Shown: piece by piece, positions 43,725 to 51,678 of the stretch | Numbering within the stretch: the first letter of the stretch is position 1 | Layout of the letters: each line of letters starts with the position of its first letter | NCBI RefSeq assembly: GCF_006125015.1 | Contig: NZ_SZZN01000001.1 | Location: forward strand, 2,852,001-2,916,000 | Direction: 5' to 3' | DNA: 64,000 nt | Source of the DNA: Roseovarius arcticus | Lineage (GTDB): Bacteria; Pseudomonadota; Alphaproteobacteria; Rhodobacterales; Rhodobacteraceae | The notes under the pieces: generated by a model | Told to the model about the DNA's origin: nothing | What the model saw: only the letters and a program-made list of their open reading frames with translations | The model's database searches: none | Program-made: the position numbers and the translations under genes

Positions 43725-46350
43725 CTACGTTGGCAAATTGATTCCCGGAATTGGCGTCAGGCTTGGTCCAGTCACGCTTGACCCCCATCCACAGCAGCAG
43801 CGTCGAGGCAACAAAGATCGAACTGTACGTACCCACCACGATCCCCCACATCATCGCAAAGACAAAGCCCCGAATAACGTCGCCGCCAAGGAAATAGAGC
43901 GCAAGGAGCGCCAGCATCGTGGTGAACGAGGTCACAATCGTCCGGCTCAGCGTCTCATTGATCGAAAGGTTCAGCACCTCGATCAGCGGCTTTGTCTTGT
44001 ACTTGCGCAGATTCTCGCGGACCCGGTCAAATACGATCACTGTATCGTTCAGCGAATAGCCCACAATCGTCAGCAGAGCCGCAATAGTCGCCAGATCGAA
44101 TTGCAACTGGATCTCGGAGAATACGCCGATAGTGAGGATCACGTCATGCACCAACGCCACGACTGCGCCGACGGCAAACTGCCATTCGAAACGCAGCCAG
44201 ATGTAGACCAACACAGCCCCGATGGCGAGCAGCACTGCAATAGCTGCGGTCATGATCAACTCGCCAGACACCTTCGGCCCGACGCTTTCGACGGAGGTAA
44301 AGGTGATGTCTGGCACTGCTGCTTGCAATGCGGCCTCAACGGCGGCGATGGTTTCGGGCGTCACCGCCTCAACCTCATCCTGCGCCTGAATACGGACCAT
44401 TGCCACGTTCTGATCGGCGCCAAAGCTGGGATCAAACACCTCGGTAATGCTGATATCACCCAGATCGAGTGTCTGCATCGCTGCGCGGTATTGCGCAATA
44501 TCGACGCTTTGCTCGCTTTGGGTACGGATCGTGGTACCGCCGCGGAAATCGATGCCAAAGTTCAGGCCCTGAAGCATGAAGGACCCTGACGCCAGCACGA
44601 TCAGCACGACCGACAGGCCAATCGACAACTTCCAGCGGCGAAAGAAATTAACGCTGGTCTGGTCGCGGACCATGCGCAGGGACCGGCCCTGAAGCACGGT
44701 TTTGGGGCGCTTACGCTCAAACCACATGATGGTGATCAGGCGCGTGACGAAGATGGCGGTAAAGACCGACGTGATGATGCCAAGCCCAAGGGTAATGGCA
44801 AAGCCGCGGACCGGGCCGCTACCCATTGCAAAGAGGATGATGGCCGTGATGAGCGTGGTGATGTTTGCATCAACGATAGCGCTCAGCGCCTTCTCATAGC
44901 CCAGTTCAATGGCGCGGGCGGCGCCCTTGGCCGACTTCATTTCCTCGCGAATACGCTCAAAAATCAGTACGTTAGCGTCTACCGCCATACCGATGGTAAG
45001 CACGATGCCCGCGATGCCCGGCAGTGTCAGCGTAGCGCCGATAAGGCTGAGTAGGCCGAACATCAGCCCGACGTTTATGATCAGCGCGATATTGGCAAAC
45101 AGACCAAAGAGGCCATAGCTTGCGAACATAAAGATTAGCACCAATCCGAAGGCAACCATGCACGCAATCTTGCCCGCGTCGATGCTATCGGCGCCCAGTT
45201 CGGGGCCGATGGTGCGCTCTTCGAGGAATTCCAGACCCGCAGGCAACGCGCCCGCACGCAAAAGAACCGCGAGGTTCGTGCTCTCTTCGACGCTGAAATT
45301 GCCGGTGATGATGCCCGATCCGCCGGCGATATGGCTCTGGATTACCGGGGCGCTGATGACCTCATTATCCAGAACGATGGCGAAGGGGCTACCGATATTG
45401 GCCGCTGTATATTCGCCAAAAGCGCGCGCGCCAGTGGGGTTAAAGCGGAAAGACACAGCGGCCCGGCCGTTCTGGTCAAAATCGGGCTGCGCATCAACCA
45501 ATTCATCGCCAGTGACGACGGGCGCGCGCTCTAGCACGTAAAAAACGCCCTCCTCATTTAGCGATGGGAGCACTTCGTTGCCGGCACCTGCGCGCTCATC
45601 CGCCGAAGATGCACGGCCTACCACGGGTTGAAATGTCAGCTGAGCCGTGGTGCCGATGATTTCTTTCAGCTCTGTCGCACTGCCGATGCCGGGCACTTGG
45701 ATCAAGATACGGTCGCTGCCTTGGCGCTGGATCGTCGGCTCGCGTGTACCAACCTCGTCGATACGGCGGCGAATAATCTCCAGCGCCTGCCGAACGGTGC
45801 GCTCGTCAGTGGCACTCTGTTCGGCCTCCGACAGACGCACAACGATGGCGCCTTGGCGCGTGGTCACGTCGATATCGCTGGCACCGGCGGCGGTTATGCT
45901 GGCGACGGGCGTCGCAAGGGTGCGCACCAACTCGGCGGCGCGCTGAGTCTGCTCGGGCCGCTCGTTCAGTTGCACGACCAGTTCGGGGCCGGTTGATGGC
46001 TCCAGCCGGATTGTGCCGATCTCTTCGCGGTTTTCACGCAGCAAGTCGCGCACGGCGGGCCACATACCCTCAATTCGCGATTGATAAACGTCCTGCACCT
46101 TGACCTCGGCCAGCAGATGCGCGCCGCCGCGCAGGTCGAGGCCAAGATTGACCAGACCGCTAGGCATCCAAGACGGCCAGCCATCCAGTGCGCTCTGCAC
46201 TTGCGCAGGATCGCCGCCATCGGCCACGATCTTGGCCGCGTCGTTATGCGCCTCGACCCGAGAGTAGAAGCCATTCGGCACCGCCAAAAGGATGCCGAGG
46301 GCGACGAGACCCCATATGCAAATACGTTTCCATAGGTCGATCTGAAGCAT
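43717..46350 (-). CDS. secDF: Protein translocase subunits SecD and SecF as one polypeptide
   Basis: Proton-driven partner of SecYEG that pulls exported proteins through the inner membrane. The 877-residue fusion has SecD (residues 1-about 545) with first helix VALGILLAVPNGF, DLRGGAHLLAEVKV, the periplasmic P1 region, RIREEMKSAKGAARAIELGY, and a six-helix module. SecF follows, with LNFGIDFRGGTTIRT, YSLNDTVIVFDRVRENLRKYK and SRTIVTSFTTMLALLAL. Both conserved DFRGG/DLRGG motifs are present. ATG at 46350. It is 65 bp from yajC, its usual partner. The fused form occurs in several bacteria. Confidence 0.95.
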   Translation of the reverse strand: MLQIDLWKRICIWGLVALGILLAVPNGFYSRVEAHNDAAKIVADGGDPAQVQSALDGWPSWMPSGLVNLGLDLRGGAHLLAEVKVQDVYQSRIEGMWPAVRDLLRENREEIGTIRLEPSTGPELVVQLNERPEQTQRAAELVRTLATPVASITAAGASDIDVTTRQGAIVVRLSEAEQSATDERTVRQALEIIRRRIDEVGTREPTIQRQGSDRILIQVPGIGSATELKEIIGTTAQLTFQPVVGRASSADERAGAGNEVLPSLNEEGVFYVLERAPVVTGDELVDAQPDFDQNGRAAVSFRFNPTGARAFGEYTAANIGSPFAIVLDNEVISAPVIQSHIAGGSGIITGNFSVEESTNLAVLLRAGALPAGLEFLEERTIGPELGADSIDAGKIACMVAFGLVLIFMFASYGLFGLFANIALIINVGLMFGLLSLIGATLTLPGIAGIVLTIGMAVDANVLIFERIREEMKSAKGAARAIELGYEKALSAIVDANITTLITAIILFAMGSGPVRGFAITLGLGIITSVFTAIFVTRLITIMWFERKRPKTVLQGRSLRMVRDQTSVNFFRRWKLSIGLSVVLIVLASGSFMLQGLNFGIDFRGGTTIRTQSEQSVDIAQYRAAMQTLDLGDISITEVFDPSFGADQNVAMVRIQAQDEVEAVTPETIAAVEAALQAAVPDITFTSVESVGPKVSGELIMTAAIAVLLAIGAVLVYIWLRFEWQFAVGAVVALVHDVILTIGVFSEIQLQFDLATIAALLTIVGYSLNDTVIVFDRVRENLRKYKTKPLIEVLNLSINETLSRTIVTSFTTMLALLALYFLGGDVIRGFVFAMMWGIVVGTYSSIFVASTLLLWMGVKRDWTKPDANSGNQFANVDA

Positions 46351-46415
46351 TTCGGCGCCTTTTGTGCAGAGCTGGCGGTTTATTGGGCCCGCGCCCGGTA
46401 GGATAAGGCCTAGGT

Positions 46416-46715
46416 TTAGGCCTTGGGTGCGTCGTTCGCTGGCTCGGTCTTGGATACGACCTGCGCGATGGTCGATTTGACAACACGAACCTTGAGATTC
46501 GGGGCCAGCTCGACTTCGACCTCATCCTCGTCTTTGACCTTGGACACTTTGCCAATCAGGCCGCCCTGAGTGATGACCTGATCGCCGCGGCGCAGGTTTT
46601 CCACCATGGCGCGGTGCGTCTTCAGCTTGCGCTGCTGCGGACGGATCAGCAGGAAATACATGATCGCAAAGATCAGTATCAGAGGAATGAATTGTGCGAA
46701 TGCTCCGCCTTCCAT
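46416..46715 (-). CDS. yajC: Preprotein translocase subunit YajC
   Basis: A 99-residue single-pass protein of the SecDF-YajC complex. The N-terminal helix FAQFIPLILIFAIMYFLLI is followed by RPQQRKLKTHRAMVENLRRG and DQVITQGGLIGKV, the family pattern. ATG at 46715 has AAGGAGTATCCCCC upstream, better than the frame from 46748. First gene of the minus-strand export/cytochrome c biogenesis cluster, so its promoter (46716-46836) probably drives the series. Confidence 0.95.
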   Translation of the reverse strand: MEGGAFAQFIPLILIFAIMYFLLIRPQQRKLKTHRAMVENLRRGDQVITQGGLIGKVSKVKDEDEVEVELAPNLKVRVVKSTIAQVVSKTEPANDAPKA

Positions 46716-46836
46716 GGGGGATACTCCTTGATGAAAGCGGGGGCACACCCCGCGGATTTTCGCGGAACCTATGGCCGTGCGACCCTATTTGCAAGGCGCG
46801 AAAACGCACGGCGCGGCGCCCAGCGCGGCCAATTGC

Positions 46837-47196
46837 CTAGCGCGCCGGGAAATCGTCTGGCATGTCGGCGAAAACAGCGATCAGGCAACCATCCCGCGTG
46901 GTCGAGTGATGTTCAGTCCCGTCCTTTAGCCAAACAAGATCGCCGGGGCCGTATTCCGTGCCGTCATTGTCGGTCAAGTCCCCCTCGATGATCAGGAATT
47001 CCTCGTCGCCCTTATGTTTGTGGGCCACCGTGGTATGGCCAGGCGCCATGCGATAAACGTAGAATCCAGCGCCCAGCGGGCGGGCGTCATTCAGTTGCAG
47101 CACGTCGCCATCTGGCACGCCGTCGGTTTGGATTGGCGTGAATTTCGACGTAAAAATGTTCGCCACGCGGCGGTTGGATTTGTCGATCGGGTCCAT
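46837..47196 (-). CDS. Cupin-domain protein
   Basis: A 119-residue small beta-barrel protein. The cupin motifs appear as GHTTVAHKHKGDEEFLIIEG with the metal-binding His-His-Glu set, and GDLVWLKDGTEHHSTTRDG with a second histidine. ATG at 47196 follows AAGGAGGCCAGTG; the codon GTG at 47199 is less likely. The metal site is intact, but the reaction is unknown: some cupins act on small organic molecules, others as sensors. It is on the same strand as the alcohol dehydrogenase with 32 bp between them, so the two may be cotranscribed. Confidence 0.82.
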   Translation of the reverse strand: MDPIDKSNRRVANIFTSKFTPIQTDGVPDGDVLQLNDARPLGAGFYVYRMAPGHTTVAHKHKGDEEFLIIEGDLTDNDGTEYGPGDLVWLKDGTEHHSTTRDGCLIAVFADMPDDFPAR

Positions 47197-47228
47197 CACT
47201 GGCCTCCTTGTCTGCTTTCGAAATGCCG

Positions 47229-48269
47229 TCAGCGTGCGAAATCAATGCAGAGCCTGCCTTTGACTTCGCCCGATTTCAACCGATTCAGCGCGGCGTCCAC
47301 ATCGTCAAAGCGGACAGCCTCGACATCTACCTTCAACGGATGGCTGGCGGCGAACGCCAGAAAATCGGCCGTCTCGGTCCGGCTACCTACGGACGAGCCA
47401 AATACGCGGTGCCCGCCATTCAGCAACCACATCATCGAAAGCGGCATAGGATCGTGGACCATAGCGACCGCAACGATGTCGGCCATCGGATTTACCGCCG
47501 CCTCGATGGTGTCCCAGATCGCAGGGCTGGGTGCAAAGTTCAGCACTACATCGGCGCCGCCCGCATCCTTGATCTGCTGGCCTGCGCCCTCGCCTGCCAG
47601 CACAGTGACCTCAGCGCCCAGCTTGGACGCGATCTTCAGCTTGGCCTCGTCGCGGTCTACGACCATGACCCGCGCGCCGCGCGCCAAAGCGATCAGGATC
47701 GCGTATTGGCCAAGGCCGCCTGCACCCATTATCAATACGTTCGTGCCCGCCTCAAGCCGTGTCTTGCGCAGGGCCGACCATGCGGTAAGGCCCGCACAGA
47801 GCAGCGGCGCGCCCTTGAGCGGGTCAATCGCCTCTGGAATTTCCACAGCGAAATCAACGGGGCATAACGCGTATTCAGAAAATGCGCCGTGTTTCTGCAC
47901 ACCGCGCGCGGTATTTTCTGCGCAAAGCACCTCATGGCCCGTCATGCAGGGCCGGCACGATAGGCAGGTGTCATAGATCCACGGCAGCCCAATGCGCGTG
48001 CCGATGGCCGGCCCCTTTTTTGCGCCCGGCCCAATAGCAACGACGCGCCCGATCCCCTCATGTCCAAGGATAAGAGGATAGTAACTATACGGAAGATTCT
48101 CTTGCCCGTCACGCAGGTGCAGGTCCGAATGGCAAATGCCGCATGTCTCCAGCTTGACCAAAACCTCGCCCGGTCCGGGGGTAGGCGTCGCAACCTCGCG
48201 CATCTCCAGTGGCGCGCCGGGCGCGGGGCAAACGGCAGCCTTCATGGTCAGAGGCAGGGCATCGGGCAT
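47229..48269 (-). CDS. Zinc-dependent alcohol dehydrogenase (MDR family)
   Basis: A 346-residue NAD(P)-dependent dehydrogenase. The catalytic zinc ligands lie in ETCGICHSDLHLRDG near residue 44 and GHEGIGRVV. The structural zinc site is CLSCRPCMTGHEVLC near 98, and the cofactor fold has MGAGGLGQYAILIA near 180. A C-terminal dimer region follows. ATG at 48269 follows AAAGGAGATCCGCC, better than the frame from 48365. Substrate unknown; primary alcohols or aldehydes are typical. It is divergent from the agmatinase gene over about 210 bp and upstream of the cupin gene. Confidence 0.88.
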   Translation of the reverse strand: MPDALPLTMKAAVCPAPGAPLEMREVATPTPGPGEVLVKLETCGICHSDLHLRDGQENLPYSYYPLILGHEGIGRVVAIGPGAKKGPAIGTRIGLPWIYDTCLSCRPCMTGHEVLCAENTARGVQKHGAFSEYALCPVDFAVEIPEAIDPLKGAPLLCAGLTAWSALRKTRLEAGTNVLIMGAGGLGQYAILIALARGARVMVVDRDEAKLKIASKLGAEVTVLAGEGAGQQIKDAGGADVVLNFAPSPAIWDTIEAAVNPMADIVAVAMVHDPMPLSMMWLLNGGHRVFGSSVGSRTETADFLAFAASHPLKVDVEAVRFDDVDAALNRLKSGEVKGRLCIDFAR

Positions 48270-48479
48270 GGCGGATCTCCTTTGGCGGGGCCGAGTCAGA
48301 GGAATGCTATGCGGTGCCGTGACCGAGTGGAAGGGCGAGGTTTGAGAGGGCGGTGATTGACCCATGTTTTCAAGGGATCAGATTGCACACAGCAAAAAAT
48401 TGATGCGCTATGTTCTTCTCGTTCGCACCCTGCCCTAGACTGCCGCGAAACGCGTCACATCATTACGAGGGAATCACTC

Positions 48480-49433
48480 ATGAGCGACACACCACAATTC
48501 AACCAACCGCTTGGCGGCAACGACATGCCGCGCTTTGGCGGGCATACCACAATGATGCGCCTCCCGACCCAAGACACGGCCGAGGGGCTGGACGCCTGTT
48601 TCGTGGGAATTCCGATGGATATCGGCACGTCGAACCGCGCAGGGACCCGCCACGGCCCGCGCGCAATCCGGGCCGAAAGCGGCATGATGCGCCCCTACAA
48701 CATGGCCACCGGAGCCGGGCCATTTGCCAAGATGCAAGTGGCCGACATCGGCGACGTGGCGATCAACACGTTCGATCTGAAAAAGACCGTCGATATCATC
48801 ACCGCCGCCTATGACGAGATTCTGAAGCACGATGTCGTTCCCCTGACGCTTGGCGGCGACCACACGCTGACCTATCCGGTGCTGCGCGCCATTGCCAAAA
48901 AACACGGCCCCGTCGCGCTGGTGCACGTTGATGCCCATGCCGATATCAACGACACCATGTTTGGCGAAAAGATCGCTCACGGGACCCCCTTTCGCCGCGC
49001 GGTCGAGGACGGCTTGCTACAAACCGACAAGGTGTTCCAGATCGGCCTTCGGGGCACCGGGTATGAGCCGGATGATTTCGACTGGGGCCGCCGCCAGGGC
49101 TTTACCGTTGTCGAGGCCGAGGCGTGCTGGCACAAGTCGATGACCCCGCTGATGGAACAGATCCGCGCACAGATCGGCGATACCCCCTGCTATCTGACCT
49201 ACGATATCGACAGCCTCGATCCGTCAGTTGCGCCCGGCACCGGCACGATGGAAATTGGCGGGCTGACGACCATTCAGGCGCTGGAGATCGTGCGCGGCTG
49301 CAAGGGGCTGAATATCGTCGGCGCCGATCTGGTAGAGGTGTCTCCGCAATATGACACCACTGGGGCGACGGCGATGATTGGCGCCAACCTTCTATACGAG
49401 ATGCTGTGCGTGCTACCGAAGGTATGGGCGTAA
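48480..49433 (+). CDS. speB: Agmatinase-family ureohydrolase
   Basis: Hydrolyses agmatine to putrescine and urea, or a related guanidino compound (guanidinobutyrate is an alternative). The 317-residue protein has the binuclear manganese motifs of the arginase superfamily: GGDHTLTYPVLRA near residue 127, VDAHADIND near 151 and TYDIDSLDPSVAPGTGT near 241. Start ATG at 48480 gives MSDTPQFNQPLGGNDMPRFG, a typical opening; the preceding frame from 48357 lacks conservation. Narrow assignment to agmatine cannot be made by eye. It stands alone, followed by a 280-bp spacer. Confidence 0.85.
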   Translation: MSDTPQFNQPLGGNDMPRFGGHTTMMRLPTQDTAEGLDACFVGIPMDIGTSNRAGTRHGPRAIRAESGMMRPYNMATGAGPFAKMQVADIGDVAINTFDLKKTVDIITAAYDEILKHDVVPLTLGGDHTLTYPVLRAIAKKHGPVALVHVDAHADINDTMFGEKIAHGTPFRRAVEDGLLQTDKVFQIGLRGTGYEPDDFDWGRRQGFTVVEAEACWHKSMTPLMEQIRAQIGDTPCYLTYDIDSLDPSVAPGTGTMEIGGLTTIQALEIVRGCKGLNIVGADLVEVSPQYDTTGATAMIGANLLYEMLCVLPKVWA

Positions 49434-49711
49434 CGGCAGAGAGGCGCTGATCTTGTCAAACTTAGCATGTCGCTGAGGCAAAATCCCTGCCGCTGTTCTG
49501 CGTGAAGACGAATATCGATGTTCCTGCAGGTTAGATAAACAAGCGTACATTTTCGCATAAATAGATAAAATCAATCAACCATCGCAGCTGGCTTTGCACA
49601 AAAAAGTAGCCATTAAACAAGGTGTCGCTCAACACGAGGCATTCAGCATTTTTTCAGCCATGCACGCTTAGGGCTGGCCTTAGGTGAGCGGACACACAGA
49701 CTGCGATACAT
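49434..49711. other. Intergenic region between agmatinase and the copper module
   Basis: No gene is supported. The sequence is AT-richer than its neighbours and contains no clear hairpin terminator for the convergent genes. Confidence 0.4.
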
Positions 49712-50233
49712 CTAATTCACCGTATCACGCGGCGTTCCCGCGGCGGCATCGCCGTTAGCTTCGATGTCGGCAATATATCGTTTCATTTCTGAGATTTCAC
49801 CGCGTTGCGCTTCGACAATCGCGTCGGCAAGCGCGCGCACCCGTGGATCGGAAATATTTGCGCGTTCGCTCGTCAAAATGGCAATGGAATGGTGGGGGAT
49901 CATCGCTTTCATCCAAGCGATGTCTTCAACCGTCTCTTGGCTACGCACCAGCCATAGCGAGACGGCGAAGGCGGCTATTGCCCCGGCAAAGATTGCGATG
50001 TTGGCCCGGCGATTGGAGTACATCCCAAGCATAAAAGCCAGCATGATTACAGCCATTGCCGCGCCCATGTAGAGCGCCATCCACATCCGCGTCTGCGAAA
50101 AGAAGACGTGATCAAGCGCGTAGGTATTCAGATACATCAGCCCAAACATCACGACCGTGGATGTAGCGATCATTGCGGCAAAGCGCCCGTATCCCGCGCT
50201 GCCACCGCCCTTAGAATTGCGTTGATCCGTCAT
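49712..50233 (-). CDS. DUF305-domain membrane protein
   Basis: A 173-residue protein: about three N-terminal membrane helices (MIATSTVVMFGLMYLNTYAL; YMGAAMAVIMLAFMLGMY; IAIFAGAIAAFAVSLWL), then a DUF305 domain with the metal-like motif WMKAMIPHHSIAILTSE near residue 107 and a helical tail EAQRGEISEMKRYIADIE. DUF305 proteins often lie next to copper-resistance genes, as here, and the MIPHHS histidines suggest metal binding. ATG at 50233. It is about 200 bp from the cupredoxin gene on the same strand, so a separate or shared promoter is possible. Confidence 0.85.
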   Translation of the reverse strand: MTDQRNSKGGGSAGYGRFAAMIATSTVVMFGLMYLNTYALDHVFFSQTRMWMALYMGAAMAVIMLAFMLGMYSNRRANIAIFAGAIAAFAVSLWLVRSQETVEDIAWMKAMIPHHSIAILTSERANISDPRVRALADAIVEAQRGEISEMKRYIADIEANGDAAAGTPRDTVN

Positions 50234-50432
50234 TATTTCTAGTTCCCTCGTGCTGGTGGATTGCCCTCATGGGTATGCAACCCAGCATGACAAAAAATGG
50301 TTCCTGTCACGGCCGTTTGCCGCGTACTTTCAAACTAATGCTGCAGGATCACGCCAGCCGTCGCCGACGGCTGAAACGCGGGTTCCCAGAAACGAAAGGC
50401 GCATAGCGCGCCCTCAGTCTGTTTGGGCAAAC

Positions 50433-50942
50433 TCAGTGACCTGAGAACGCGATCTCTCCTGCCATGCCGCCTTCGCGGTGGCCCGGTACGTTGCAGGCAA
50501 AGCCCATTTCGGTGGCCTCGGTAAAGGTCCAGACCACCTCGGCGGTTTGACCTGGCTCCAGTAGGGCGCTGTTGGGGTCGTTGTGCATCATGCCGCCCTC
50601 CATCATCTTGGCATGGTTCAGCTTCTTCATCGTCATCATGCCGGACTTCATCATGTCCTTCATTTCCTTACTGTGACCGTCCCACGTCTCTTTGGTCCCA
50701 AGGTTGAATTCGTGGACAAGGTTTCCATCGTTGCGGACGACGAACTTGATCGTCTCGCCCTTTTCGACGTTAATGGTCTTTGGGTCGTATTTCATTTCGT
50801 CCATGCTGACCTCGATGACGCGGTCGACTTTGGCGGGATCACCCGCTTGGCCGATGGACGATCCGTGTCCGGCACCTGCCATCGCGGACCCTGCAATCAC
50901 TATGAGTGCAGTTGCTGCGCCGATAGATTTCGTAAATTTCAT
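50433..50942 (-). CDS. Periplasmic cupredoxin-like copper-binding protein
   Basis: A 169-residue exported protein: signal peptide MKFTKSIGAATALIVIAGSAMA, then GAGHGSS and a plastocyanin/azurin-like beta domain. The likely copper ligands are His in LVHEFNLG and the C-terminal loop ACNVPGHREGGMAG (Cys-His-Met). A Met-rich insertion, MKDMMKSGMMTMKKLNHAKM, occupies the centre and may bind Cu(I). ATG at 50942 lies just after GAGGATAACAAC; the frame from 51056 is rejected. A MerR-type operator lies about 80-110 bp upstream. It is divergent from the small Cys-rich protein and copA. Confidence 0.88.
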   Translation of the reverse strand: MKFTKSIGAATALIVIAGSAMAGAGHGSSIGQAGDPAKVDRVIEVSMDEMKYDPKTINVEKGETIKFVVRNDGNLVHEFNLGTKETWDGHSKEMKDMMKSGMMTMKKLNHAKMMEGGMMHNDPNSALLEPGQTAEVVWTFTEATEMGFACNVPGHREGGMAGEIAFSGH

Positions 50943-51021
50943 GTTGTTATCCTCAACAGTATTTGCGGTACACTGGGGCAAGTGATGCCGCACAGCGGCG
51001 AGGCAATGCCCCGTCTCTGCA

Positions 51022-51052
51022 AAACGAAAACACTCCAGCGCTGGAGGGTCAA
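51022..51052 (-). promoter_or_regulatory. MerR/CueR-type promoter-operator upstream of the cupredoxin gene
   Basis: On the minus strand TTGACC (51052-51047) is followed by the perfect 14-bp palindrome CTCCAGCGCTGGAG (51046-51033). A -10-like TCGTTT comes 19 bp after the -35. Long 19-bp spacers holding a dyad of this kind (CTCCAG...CTGGAG) are typical of copper-responsive MerR regulators. No merR-type gene is in the window. Confidence 0.65.
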
Positions 51053-51154
51053 TCAACCCAGTGCGTCTTTAATGTAATCAAGTGTAAGCTTGCAGTTTTC
51101 GCGAGTTTAGGCGATTTCTCGATGATTGGCATATGCCGATACCGATGGAGTGAT

Positions 51155-51508
51155 ATGACACACGCGCGCGGCATATTCTGGGGATGGTTGCTTGCCTTGA
51201 CCGTTTTGGTCACGGCAGCGTTCCCGCATATGTCGTTCGCAAATTACGTGCCCAGCCAATCTGAGGCAGCCCAACCTTCATCGATGCATCAGACAATGCA
51301 GACCGATCTCGACTGTCACTCGTCTGGGACATCCCATGAGCAAACAGGTGGCTGCGGAGCTATGATGGCACATTGCTCGTCGCTTCTGCCGCAGCCAACT
51401 CTGCTGCCAAAGCAAATGCCCATGCAGATTTCGGTTGAGTATAGTTTCGGCATCGTCGTGCCTTATCAGCTGCCATCTTTCAGCGAAACGCCGCCTCCGC
51501 GAGGCTGA
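51155..51508 (+). CDS. Small exported Cys/His/Met-rich protein next to copA
   Basis: A 117-residue protein of unknown family. Start ATG at 51155 follows GGAGTGAT. It has a signal peptide or anchor (GIFWGWLLALTVLVTAAFPHMSFA) and a mature part with three cysteines and several histidines and methionines (SMHQTMQTDLDCHSS, GGCGAMMAHCSS), then a proline-rich tail LLPKQMPMQISVEY. The residue mix suits copper binding, and it probably starts the copA operon. Related small proteins occur at the front of copper operons in Rhodobacterales, by memory. Confidence 0.7.
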   Translation: MTHARGIFWGWLLALTVLVTAAFPHMSFANYVPSQSEAAQPSSMHQTMQTDLDCHSSGTSHEQTGGCGAMMAHCSSLLPQPTLLPKQMPMQISVEYSFGIVVPYQLPSFSETPPPRG

Positions 51509-51678
51509 TCCTGTTCGCTTTGCACCCCGCCGAGCAGACGGTCAAAGCAGACCACACACAGTCCTTTGCCTCAGTCAGACGCGCTTTGTCGCGGCATGAT
51601 CAATTTTTGGACTGCAATCGTCAGCACGTTACGCGGCGCCGCTGCGCTGCTATCAAATCAATTCTGAAAGGACCGGAG

